Source of the DNA: Bacteriovorax sp.
GTDB lineage: Bacteria; Bdellovibrionota; Bacteriovoracia; Bacteriovoracales; Bacteriovoracaceae
NCBI GenBank assembly: GCA_030654205.1
Contig: JAURXW010000061.1
Span: 1-14,191 of the forward strand
Direction of reading: 5' to 3'
Length of the DNA stretch: 14,191 nucleotides
The notes below the pieces were generated by a model. That model worked only from the letters and a program-made list of their open reading frames with translations, searched no databases and was not told where the DNA came from. The position numbers and the translations under genes are program-made. Below are positions 5,721 to 13,263 of this stretch, piece by piece (positions within the stretch are counted from its first letter, which is position 1; every line of letters starts with the position of its first letter).

Positions 5721-8700
5721 ATGATGAAAACAAATAAGTTTACTAATATTTTTACCACGAGCTCTGTCGCTTTTTTAGTGATGAGCGCAGTGTTGACATC
5801 ATGTGTGCCTAAGGTCACTGAAAAAAAAGCTGTTTGTGGAACTAATCAAACCTTTAATACAGTCTCTCGAACTTGCATAAGTACTTCTGAAATTAGAACT
5901 CGGCCAGTTGGTACAAAAAGCTCAGATACTTTATCTCAAGAAGTCGCAAAAACTATTACTCTTAGTTATACAGATAATAATCAAAATTCAGCGCTAAGTT
6001 GTAGTGTCTCAAGTTTATCTTCAAATATTGAAGCTGTTTCTCCCCAAGTTCTTAACGGTGGAATATTTAATCAGGCCAGTACAGTCGCTGCTTCAGCGAC
6101 TAATCTTGCAAGTAATTTAACAGGGGCCTCCGGTGTGAGTGCCATGCTGGAAGTAACAGCGATGCAAAATGCACTTACTTCGGCCCAGCTAACTTTTAGT
6201 TATACAAATGTGATCACTCAGCTTGGCCTGTTTAAAACGGCCGTCGATAATATTAATGCGCTTGCAGTGCCCTTAATAGGAAGTCTTCCTACAGCTTTAT
6301 TTTATTATAATCTTACACAAAGTAATATTTTAGTTTATACACCTCTGAAAACTTTTGTAGATAATCGTTGCGATTGCACAGGTGGAGTTTGCACAACTTC
6401 TATCGCGCCAAGAATTGTTAAAAGTGGTAGTGCTGGTTTTACTTATACAGTTAGTGATATAGATGGATCATCAGACCCTAAAGTTGTTAACCTTACTATT
6501 GCGGCCACTGCTAAAACGACAAATTACTTAAAACCAGCTGTCGATTCGGCTTTTCAAACTCTTACTCAAAACTCTGTTCATGCTGCCATTCCTTATAGTA
6601 TTAGTTTGCCAGTCGGTGGAGATTATTTCGGAACTTCTGGCACAACAGGATTTAATTATTATTTTAATGGGACAATTACTGGTGGATATGGAATCACCGC
6701 AAACGGAAAAGTTTCAAATTGCATGGATCTAATTGGCTCTCCCGGATTAACAACTACGACTTGTACTTATACTCCTACCAACGGAGATGGGTACGATATT
6801 ATTACGCCTGTAAAAGCCGCGGTAACGATTGATGATTTAGTTTTCACCGCGAAGTCTGAAGGGGCCTATGCTAATAATTATTCAATTCAATATTTTGATC
6901 TTGGAGCTGATAATACGGGCATTGACTCTTTTATAACTTTTCAAGAAACTTTTGGTTTAGTTTCTCAAATTTATACTGATACCTTTTTAAGAGTTGTTGG
7001 AAATAATATTCAAGTTTTTCTGGTTAAAAACTCTACGACTTCAACTGATATTAAAAATTTAATTAATTCCGACTCAAAAGCCAAAACTTTGGTAACCGTT
7101 TCTAAAATCGGGGGAGCTGTTAATTATCCTGACCCGGCCGTCTTAACTCCTGCGGCCATTACGTTTGGAAGTGGAACTTTAGGAGTTGATGCCTTTGATA
7201 CAATACCAGTTAAAGTGAGTAATGGCTTTGCAACTTCTAACAACATTTCAACTGTCATGTTGAAAATGTCCCATACGGATCACGCTCCGCTTGTACCAAT
7301 AGAATATAATGCGGACTATATGCCATTGACTCTAACTTCCGCTGCTACTACTGCTGAAGCTGAAGCAACGGCCGTCCCGCAAGTTATTACTTTACCTTAT
7401 TTTGACGTTGATAATACCCCAATCGTAAAGGCCGTAACTTGCGCGGTTGATTATATAACTCCACCAAATATTGGTTTGACTGATTCAGCTATGACAACTT
7501 GTACTTGCGTCGCTGGAGTATGTTCTGTGAGTGTTGTTCCAACAGCATTTTTTAATGGAACGGCAAAATTTTCATATACTGTTACAACCATCGATCAGTT
7601 TTCAGTGGCCACTAAAATAAGTGGATCACAAACTGTTAATATGAGTATTTGGGAAGTCAATAATGCACCGGCACTTTCGATAAGTTCGGCCACAGCTACT
7701 GCGGCGGGTGTTCCAACAGTCTATCCAGGACCGATACCAAATCCACTACAGATTCAAGAAAATTCTACCGCTGCTCCAAGCTCTGCCTTTGTATGTTTTA
7801 CCGCCAATGCTGGTGGTGGGACTGATGAAGCTGGACAAATATTAACAATAGTTCCTACTCAAACAGCACCAACCTCGAGTGTAAATTTAGTAATGAATTT
7901 TGGAACAATTCTTCTTCCAGCTGCAACTGGAAATACCTGTGCGAGTGGGCAATATATGTTGCCTTTTACGACTACTCAAAATCAATCGGGAACAACTAAT
8001 TTAACAATAACGATAACTGATAATGGAACAACTCATAGTGTACTTAGTCCACAATCAACCAATATTGTAATTCCTATTTTAGTTAATTCAGTTGATGATC
8101 CGCCTTTTTTTATTCAGACCATTACTAGTGTACAAACGAATGAAGGAGGAGCAGTTGTTGCGGGCCCATTCATTGTTGACGAAGATGAAGGTAGCTCTCC
8201 AGATGAAGACACTCAGGCGATAAAAATCGCTAATATTGTTTCCGATAATACGGGCGTATTGCCACTTAGTGCTATCAGTGTTTTTTATGATTCTAATAAT
8301 AATGGAGTGGCCGATACTGGTGAAACTAGAACTTTTGGCTCAAGCTCAACAATCGTTCCCGGAGTCGGAGTTCCAAGTCTTGATTCAGCAAGCCCAACTG
8401 TGGACGATGTAAAGTCGCATAGTTTTTATCTTAAATTAAGTCCGATCGCAGGTGTTTCAGGAAATTCAAATATAACTATTACCATCAATGATGGAAACGC
8501 AGCTGCATCTCATTTTATTTCAAAACAATTTTCATTAATTATTAATCCCGTGGCCGCTCTTCATGGAGGCTGGGCCAATATTTCAGCGATTGGTATTAAG
8601 ACAGATAAAAATGGAGCCCCGGCGGCAGTAAGTGATGTAGTTTGTAATTATAATAAAGCAGCCGATTTAAATAAATGTGATACAACTGGAACTGATTGTA

Positions 8701-10781
8701 CAGGAACGACTCCTCCAAATAGCGTTGTTACTCCAACTGCAGTGAATGTTCTTTATTGGGATAGTAGCAATAAGCGCTGTTATCGCAGTCAGAGCACAGA
8801 TAAATTTTCTTGGATTGATATTAGAACATCTTGTCCAATTACAAGAGTAACTGGCGCTCAAAACTATATTTATGATCCAACACTTCTACCGGCCCAAGTT
8901 ATTCCAGCAAAAACTGCTACTGGACAATATTATTTTGATACCTCAACGAACACTTGTTTTTATACCACTCAAACATCTCCTGGAGTGTATGCCTGGAATT
9001 CTCCTTACATTCCGGCAAAAGTCACTCTTTCATGGAATCCATACACTATCGTAGGATCTGGAGCTGATTCATCCGTTCAAATTGAAGGGTGGAATGTTTA
9101 TCGACGAGAAAAAGGTTATGACTATGATTTTAAAAATGGTTTTTTAAAACTCAACATCGCTGATACAAAAACTATTAACGATTCTACAACTAGAACTTAT
9201 ACAGACAATACTGCAATTGCAGGTAAAGTTTATTATTATCTTGTTCGTCCAATTGATAATAAACATCACTTGCCGACTTATACTCCTGAAATTTTTTCAG
9301 AAGTTCGCGTTTTAGCTCCCGTTGAAAACTATGCTTTTGTCCATCGCTGGATGGCCAACCAAGAAATGTGTAATAGTATGCATATGACCTTGGCCTCGAC
9401 TAAAAAAGTAGATCCAACTCATAATTACCGTTGTCCTTATTCTGGACCAGGTGAAGGCACTGGATCCAATGTTGGTTATTATGATATTGAAAAAGATATG
9501 CTGGTTGATATTTCAGAAAGTGGCTGTCCCTATACAGCTTCACCAAAATGCACGAGTGATGGTTGTGTGGGAATTGGCGATCCAAATAGCTTAGTGTCTT
9601 TAGGAATTGTCACTGGAATGGTTGCTAATAATATTTATTACGATCGAAGTGCAGGCTCTTGTTATATTTATAATGGTGCGACTTGGTTGAATTATAATTC
9701 GGCCGGTGCAGGTTTAATCACTGCGGCTTCAACTAAAGTAAGCTCTGCTTTAAATGCTCCTCTAGCTAATCTCTCTCAGTCACAAGCAACTCTAGTTTGT
9801 AATAATCGCTCAGTCGTCTCAGCAACAGCTGGTTTGACTGGTATAGTTGCTCCGGCCACGACTGCAAGCCTTCCAAGTAAAAAAGAATATATGGCCTATT
9901 CTGCTACGCCAATTGGTATGAGTGATTCAACCATCACTGATCTAGAGCAAGGCTTTTCATTAAATCTTCAATCGCGATGTAATTCATCAAATGCCAACGG
10001 AGTTGAGTCGGCCTATACCGATTCAAATATTCCGTCGACCAGTTATATTTATTCGCTTCCAGGAACGGCTTCATCAGGAATACGTTCACTTTATACTGGA
10101 TCTGTTCCTTGGGTAAATAATTTTTCAACTGAGAGTTGCAGTTCTCGATATGGTGTTCAAGACGTTTATGGAAACGTTGCTGAATGGGTAAAAGATAAAA
10201 TGACTTGTCCTTCGAATTATGTTTGTACTACAGTGGCCGGTACGACCATGGGGGATTATGATTTTGATACTGTGGGAAGCACTGGTAAAAAATATGCTTT
10301 TGATTTTTTAACTGGGCCTTATAACGATGTTAATGGTGACTCGGCCACTACAGGCGCCGATGCTTTTTTATTGAATTGGGATTTTAAAAATGAATACTTT
10401 GCTGCAGGGAAATTTAGTTATCCAATTGGTATGCCAATCAACGTAGATATTGCAACAGCTTCATCAGGAGTATTAGCAGCTTCGGCCGCTCTTTCATCTT
10501 TACTTGATATAGGCCCGACTTCAGGCTTAACAGAAGCTCAATTACATGAAGACGGCATTATAGCTAACGGTGCAGCAGTAAATAACTCAGGTACTAACCC
10601 GACCCAAATTGGAAGTTTTGCCCAAGGGGGAAGTTATTTATCAGGAAATCGCTCTGGGCGATATTCATCTGAGTTGGTTCCTGATGCAACGGTTAGACCT
10701 GATATTGGTTTTAGGTGCTATATACCGGTTGTGAAGGATAATTTTCCTGTGGATACAGGCCGCCATAATTATTCTTATTAA
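5721..10781 (+). CDS. Giant multidomain surface lipoprotein with FGE-like C-terminus
   Basis: A 1686-residue protein counted from ATG 5721; ATG 5724 or GTG 5715 are equally possible because no ribosome site marks the start and TAA 5712-5714 blocks extension. A lipoprotein signal peptide ends in the lipobox LTSC (Cys28). Architecture by eye: two Ig-like units with C-x-C-x4-C signatures (Cys217/219/224 and Cys594/596/601); between them, around 370-470, a segment with AKSEGAYANNYSIQYFD, reminiscent of phage or flagellar beta domains; cadherin/tandem-95-like repeats with VNNAP (about 646) and VDDPP (about 791); three tail-fibre-like YxD...C...W motifs (1012-1031, 1070-1092, 1306-1322); an FN3 domain (about 1099-1200, VTLSWNPY to YYYLVRP); and an FGE/SUMF1-like domain (about 1350-1675) with LPSKKEYMAY, GVQDVYGNVAEWV, QGGSYLSGN and GFRC (Cys1666). 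The FGE catalytic cysteine pair is missing, so a binding rather than enzymatic role is inferred. The product is probably an outer-membrane-anchored adhesin-like protein; the exact role is unknown. Confidence 0.85.
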   Translation: MMKTNKFTNIFTTSSVAFLVMSAVLTSCVPKVTEKKAVCGTNQTFNTVSRTCISTSEIRTRPVGTKSSDTLSQEVAKTITLSYTDNNQNSALSCSVSSLSSNIEAVSPQVLNGGIFNQASTVAASATNLASNLTGASGVSAMLEVTAMQNALTSAQLTFSYTNVITQLGLFKTAVDNINALAVPLIGSLPTALFYYNLTQSNILVYTPLKTFVDNRCDCTGGVCTTSIAPRIVKSGSAGFTYTVSDIDGSSDPKVVNLTIAATAKTTNYLKPAVDSAFQTLTQNSVHAAIPYSISLPVGGDYFGTSGTTGFNYYFNGTITGGYGITANGKVSNCMDLIGSPGLTTTTCTYTPTNGDGYDIITPVKAAVTIDDLVFTAKSEGAYANNYSIQYFDLGADNTGIDSFITFQETFGLVSQIYTDTFLRVVGNNIQVFLVKNSTTSTDIKNLINSDSKAKTLVTVSKIGGAVNYPDPAVLTPAAITFGSGTLGVDAFDTIPVKVSNGFATSNNISTVMLKMSHTDHAPLVPIEYNADYMPLTLTSAATTAEAEATAVPQVITLPYFDVDNTPIVKAVTCAVDYITPPNIGLTDSAMTTCTCVAGVCSVSVVPTAFFNGTAKFSYTVTTIDQFSVATKISGSQTVNMSIWEVNNAPALSISSATATAAGVPTVYPGPIPNPLQIQENSTAAPSSAFVCFTANAGGGTDEAGQILTIVPTQTAPTSSVNLVMNFGTILLPAATGNTCASGQYMLPFTTTQNQSGTTNLTITITDNGTTHSVLSPQSTNIVIPILVNSVDDPPFFIQTITSVQTNEGGAVVAGPFIVDEDEGSSPDEDTQAIKIANIVSDNTGVLPLSAISVFYDSNNNGVADTGETRTFGSSSTIVPGVGVPSLDSASPTVDDVKSHSFYLKLSPIAGVSGNSNITITINDGNAAASHFISKQFSLIINPVAALHGGWANISAIGIKTDKNGAPAAVSDVVCNYNKAADLNKCDTTGTDCTGTTPPNSVVTPTAVNVLYWDSSNKRCYRSQSTDKFSWIDIRTSCPITRVTGAQNYIYDPTLLPAQVIPAKTATGQYYFDTSTNTCFYTTQTSPGVYAWNSPYIPAKVTLSWNPYTIVGSGADSSVQIEGWNVYRREKGYDYDFKNGFLKLNIADTKTINDSTTRTYTDNTAIAGKVYYYLVRPIDNKHHLPTYTPEIFSEVRVLAPVENYAFVHRWMANQEMCNSMHMTLASTKKVDPTHNYRCPYSGPGEGTGSNVGYYDIEKDMLVDISESGCPYTASPKCTSDGCVGIGDPNSLVSLGIVTGMVANNIYYDRSAGSCYIYNGATWLNYNSAGAGLITAASTKVSSALNAPLANLSQSQATLVCNNRSVVSATAGLTGIVAPATTASLPSKKEYMAYSATPIGMSDSTITDLEQGFSLNLQSRCNSSNANGVESAYTDSNIPSTSYIYSLPGTASSGIRSLYTGSVPWVNNFSTESCSSRYGVQDVYGNVAEWVKDKMTCPSNYVCTTVAGTTMGDYDFDTVGSTGKKYAFDFLTGPYNDVNGDSATTGADAFLLNWDFKNEYFAAGKFSYPIGMPINVDIATASSGVLAASAALSSLLDIGPTSGLTEAQLHEDGIIANGAAVNNSGTNPTQIGSFAQGGSYLSGNRSGRYSSELVPDATVRPDIGFRCYIPVVKDNFPVDTGRHNYSY

Positions 10782-10798
10782 AATTGGTCAAAACTTGG

Positions 10799-10824
10799 CT
10801 AAAATTTGAATTCCTAAATTTTAG
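10799..10824. repeat. AT-rich inverted repeat after the giant lipoprotein gene
   Basis: CTAAAATTT (10799-10807) and AAATTTTAG (10816-10824) pair perfectly around an 8-nt loop. It lies 18 nt after the lipoprotein stop and just before the DUF486 gene. There is one G-C pair and no T-run, so termination here would be weak; some read-through into the next genes is plausible. Confidence 0.4.
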
Positions 10825-10840
10825 AAGTTAATCTTTATCA

Positions 10841-11185
10841 ATGTTTCAAACAATTGGTATGCTTTTAATTTCAAATATTTTTATGACCTACGCTTGGTAT
10901 GGCCATTTAAAATCTCATCAACATTCAAAAATTTGGGTAGTGATTCTTGTTTCTTGGGCAATCGCCTTTTTTGAATACTGCTTTCAAGTTCCCGCCAATC
11001 GTTTAGGTATACATTATTTTACTTTGCCACAATTAAAAATTCTCCAAGAAATTCTCACCATGACAATTTTTGGAGCGTTTGCAGTTATTTATATGAAAGT
11101 TCCATTAACCAAAAATTTTTTATACGCGAGTATTTGCTTAGTGATGGCCGCTTTTTTTATATTTAAAGACAATCTTCATTCATAG
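10841..11185 (+). CDS. DUF486 (DMT-family) small integral membrane protein
   Basis: A 114-residue inner-membrane protein with about four hydrophobic segments (near residues 3-19, 30-49, 70-90 and 93-109). Family signatures are clear: MTYAWYGHLK after the first segment, SWAIAFFEYCFQVPANRLG in the second loop, and LPQLKILQEILT before the third. These identify the DUF486 group, related to small drug/metabolite transporters, with typical members of 110-120 residues. No substrate is known to me for this family. The ribosome site is poor (AAGTTAAT before ATG 10841). The stop TAG (11183-11185) overlaps the GGGAG ribosome site of the ParA-family gene, so the two genes are probably co-transcribed; I infer no functional link. 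Confidence 0.88.
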   Translation: MFQTIGMLLISNIFMTYAWYGHLKSHQHSKIWVVILVSWAIAFFEYCFQVPANRLGIHYFTLPQLKILQEILTMTIFGAFAVIYMKVPLTKNFLYASICLVMAAFFIFKDNLHS

Positions 11186-11196
11186 GGAGTTCGACA

Positions 11197-12012
11197 ATGG
11201 GTAAAGTTATTAGCTTCATCAACCAAAAAGGTGTCGTCGGTAAAACAACTATGGCCTTTAATGCGGCCCATGCGCTGGCCAAAAATGGTCATAAAGTTTT
11301 GGCAATCGATCTTGATCCCCAGGCCAATCTCACCTTATTATTTAAGGCCCAAAACGAATTAAATATTAATCATCTGCTTATTAATTCAATTAAAGAATTA
11401 AAAATGCTTCATGTGCAGGCCTTGTTGGGCAACGTGCTTGTTCGCGGCACGGTTGATTTACTTCCTGGTGGCCAAGAACTCTCAGGATTTGATTTAACGG
11501 TGGCCGCTGTTAATACCCCTAGACAATTAGTACTTAAAAAATTTCTAGAAACAAATGGCCTAAATGATCGCTACGATTTCATCATTATTGATTGCCCGCC
11601 AACTTTAGGTTTATTGGTGATCAATTCACTTTGTGCCAGCGATGGGGTGATTGTTCCTTTTAGGCCGGATGATTTTTCTTTGAAGGGACTAGAACATTTT
11701 TATCAAGTGATTGAAGATATCGCCGAAATGGGAATTGTGAAAGCTCCTGAAGTATTTTTACATGTCCCTAATTTAGTTGATTTACGCCGCAAACAAGAAA
11801 GTGATGATTTGAATAAAATTATCCAAGCAATCGACTCTGAATTGGGAGAAGGAAAAGTATTCTCTCCTTTCTTAAATAAGGCAGGTCTCGTAAAATCACT
11901 TGCAAGCAGGAAATCAGTTTTTGATTTTAAAACACAAGAATTCAGCGAGCTCCAGGAGAAATTTAGTGGAGTCGCTCAAAAAATAGAGGAATGGTCACAT
12001 GAGCACAGATAA
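11197..12012 (+). CDS. ParA/Soj-family ATPase with altered Walker A
   Basis: A 271-residue cytosolic P-loop ATPase with a GGGAG site (11185-11189) 7 nt before ATG 11197. Motifs: deviant Walker A at residues 11-18 (KGVVGKTT), switch/Walker A' LAIDLDPQANLT (35-46, Asp40), Walker B FIIIDCPPTLG (128-138, Asp132) and VPFRPDDFSLKGL (153-165). Length and order are those of chromosomal ParA/Soj proteins, which dimerise with ATP, bind DNA non-specifically and position plasmids, chromosomes or protein cargos. The canonical motif is KGGVGKTT; here residue 13 is Val, not Gly, while the signature Lys11 and the catalytic Lys16-Thr17 are kept. No ParB or parS follows. Instead a 93-residue gene overlaps the last 14 nt, so the ParA probably serves another cargo. 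ATPase activity may be reduced or changed. Confidence 0.87.
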   Translation: MGKVISFINQKGVVGKTTMAFNAAHALAKNGHKVLAIDLDPQANLTLLFKAQNELNINHLLINSIKELKMLHVQALLGNVLVRGTVDLLPGGQELSGFDLTVAAVNTPRQLVLKKFLETNGLNDRYDFIIIDCPPTLGLLVINSLCASDGVIVPFRPDDFSLKGLEHFYQVIEDIAEMGIVKAPEVFLHVPNLVDLRRKQESDDLNKIIQAIDSELGEGKVFSPFLNKAGLVKSLASRKSVFDFKTQEFSELQEKFSGVAQKIEEWSHEHR

Positions 12013-12280
12013 TACAAAAAGAAGTAGCAACCCATTATATGTTGTCAGAAAAAACGGAGTCGATGTGGAAGAGGCAAGTGGCCTGCTTGAATTGATTTTA
12101 AAAAGAACAGGTCTTGATAAAATGATTCCTATTCTAGAATCATTTTTGGCGATCATCCTCTCGCAAGTGGAGAGTTACGCGGTCTTTATTGAAATAAAAA
12201 AAATGTTTGATGCAATTTTTAATAAAGTGATTGAACTTATTTTTCAAATTCAACAGATGACGGCGAAGAAAAAAGTTTAA
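11999..12280 (+). CDS. Small ParA-coupled protein, candidate partner or adaptor
   Basis: A 93-residue protein of no family I recognise. ATG 11999 lies inside the ParA-family gene, overlapping by 14 nt, with GAGGA (11986-11990) 8 nt before it; the pair should be made together. The N-terminal 26 residues are polar and basic (TKRSSNPLYVVRKNG). The rest is predicted helical with heptad-like hydrophobics (GLLELILKRTGLDKMIPILE, then SFLAIILSQV, then VFIEIKKMFDAIFNKVIELI) and a Lys-rich end. There is no ParB fold, helix-turn-helix or CTPase motif. Known ParA partners stimulate the ATPase through a short basic N-terminal stretch and bind cargo through the remainder; this layout fits that scheme, but the role is inferred from position and composition only. 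The middle could also contact a membrane. Confidence 0.65.
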   Translation: MSTDNTKRSSNPLYVVRKNGVDVEEASGLLELILKRTGLDKMIPILESFLAIILSQVESYAVFIEIKKMFDAIFNKVIELIFQIQQMTAKKKV

Positions 12281-12316
12281 CGAGTTTTTAAAATCTCTAT
12301 ATTGTCTCAAAGTCGC

Positions 12317-12329
12317 TCGCATTATGCGA
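12317..12329. repeat. 13-nt palindrome upstream of the RAYT-like gene
   Basis: TCGCAT-T-ATGCGA is a perfect palindrome with one central base. It lies in the 181-nt gap 12281-12461, which otherwise holds only AT-rich DNA and a candidate promoter. It might be an operator or a remnant of a REP-like element; no second copy was seen in the window. Confidence 0.35.
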
Positions 12330-12390
12330 TAACACGTTCAAATTTTGCATTTGGAAGCTCAATTTCAGATTTCCAAAACACTGTCTTTGT

Positions 12391-12419
12391 TTGAAAATGA
12401 GATTTTAATAATTTGTGAT
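12391..12419 (+). promoter_or_regulatory. Sigma-70-like promoter for the RAYT-like gene
   Basis: TTGAAA (12391-12396; five of six matches to the -35 box) is spaced 17 nt from TGTGAT (12414-12419; four of six matches to the -10 box). Initiation near 12426 would give a leader of about 36 nt before the GTG start at 12462. Confidence 0.35.
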
Positions 12420-12461
12420 ATCTGCCCAATTTGCATTTTGTTTTTCTAACAAGGAAGCAAA

Positions 12462-13115
12462 GTGAAAAAAATAAGAAAAAATACCCAATTAAATTTAATC
12501 AATCCTAACGGTGCTGGTCGTCCCGCTATTAATGATGTGGGAATTAGGCATATATCAAGACCCAGGATAAAAAGACTAACCGCTCTTCATTTAACAATTA
12601 AGGTGCGGGCGAATAAGGCGGATATCAAATCCAAAAAAATATTGGAGGCGCTTCATCACGCTATCAAAAGAGCAAGACTTAAAAAGCTAAAAATCATTCA
12701 TTATACGCTGGAGTATAATCACGTTCATTTGCTGGTTGAATGCAATGACAATAACATCCTACACCTTGGGATGCAGGCGCTGGGAATTTCATTTTCAAAA
12801 GCGATTAATAAAATTAAAAGTCTTAGTGGTGGAGTTTATAAACACCGTTATCATTTTAGGAAATTGGCAACAAGGCGCGAATTAAAAAATGTTTTTCATT
12901 ATATTATTAATAATGGAAAAAAACATAAGAGAGCGACGTCCATGATCGATCCTTATAATTCATTGGTTGCAGAAAATAGAATACCGGCAGATATCGAAAA
13001 AATTATCAAAAAAAATCCATTTCTTTTTAAGTTACGGGGGGAATTGCGTAAGGTTTTGGATATTGGAAGTCTGTACGGGATGGGAATTGAGTATTTGTGG
13101 AGTAAGCTTGAATGA
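12462..13115 (+). CDS. RAYT-like Y1 HUH transposase
   Basis: A 217-residue protein starting at GTG 12462 with AAGGAAG (12451-12457) in good position. It belongs to the IS200-like Y1/REP-associated tyrosine transposase group. The HUH metal motif is H87-V88-H89 (YNHVHLLVE), and the probable catalytic tyrosine is Tyr147 (VFHYIINNGKKH). Between them lie LGMQALGISFSKAIN and GGVYKHRYHFRKLATRRELKNV, which match the conserved pattern of this family. An N-terminal extension of about 40 residues (NGAGRPAINDVGIRHISRP) is characteristic of a subgroup common in myxobacteria and Bdellovibrio relatives. Family knowledge: these enzymes nick and join single-stranded DNA and are usually single-copy, non-mobile genes tied to REP palindromes. 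No IS200-like ends or IS boundary were found here, so I treat it as a resident gene; activity is unknown. Confidence 0.87.
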   Translation: MKKIRKNTQLNLINPNGAGRPAINDVGIRHISRPRIKRLTALHLTIKVRANKADIKSKKILEALHHAIKRARLKKLKIIHYTLEYNHVHLLVECNDNNILHLGMQALGISFSKAINKIKSLSGGVYKHRYHFRKLATRRELKNVFHYIINNGKKHKRATSMIDPYNSLVAENRIPADIEKIIKKNPFLFKLRGELRKVLDIGSLYGMGIEYLWSKLE

Positions 13116-13133
13116 TAAATTAGTCTTTTGAGT

Positions 13134-13160
13134 GACAGGTTTTCAGGCAGTTACCCTGTC
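13134..13160. repeat. Inverted repeat downstream of the RAYT-like gene
   Basis: GACAGG (13134-13139) pairs with CCTGTC (13155-13160) around a 15-nt loop. A competing stem, GTGAC with GTTAC, uses part of the same bases. It lies 18 nt after the transposase stop. There is no T-run, so it is a poor terminator; it could be a REP-like palindrome recognised by the neighbouring protein, but only one copy is visible. Confidence 0.4.
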
Positions 13161-13175
13161 TAAAATTTAACACCC

Positions 13176-13181
13176 TATAAT
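13176..13181 (+). promoter_or_regulatory. -10 box candidate for the cysteine-repeat protein gene
   Basis: A perfect TATAAT. The best -35 candidate, TTACCC at 13151-13156, has only three of six matches and a 19-nt spacing. It would give a leader of about 75 nt. Confidence 0.25.
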
Positions 13182-13263
13182 TTTGGGGGCAAACTCAACC
13201 ATTAAATCCATTTGAAGTTTAATATCAATCTATAAATATTAACAGTCCATGTTTGGAGTCACC

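Noticed and set aside
10620..10760. Diversity-generating retroelement variable region at the end of the FGE-like domain
   Set aside because: FGE-like tips are common targets, but no template repeat or reverse transcriptase gene is in the window and the segment is not rich in AAY codons.
11999..12280. ParB as partner of the ParA-family gene
   Set aside because: The protein is 93 residues, has no ParB/CTPase motif or helix-turn-helix, and no parS-like repeats were found.
12462..13115. Active IS200/IS605 insertion sequence
   Set aside because: No subterminal hairpin pair, target-site signature or accessory gene borders the transposase-like gene.
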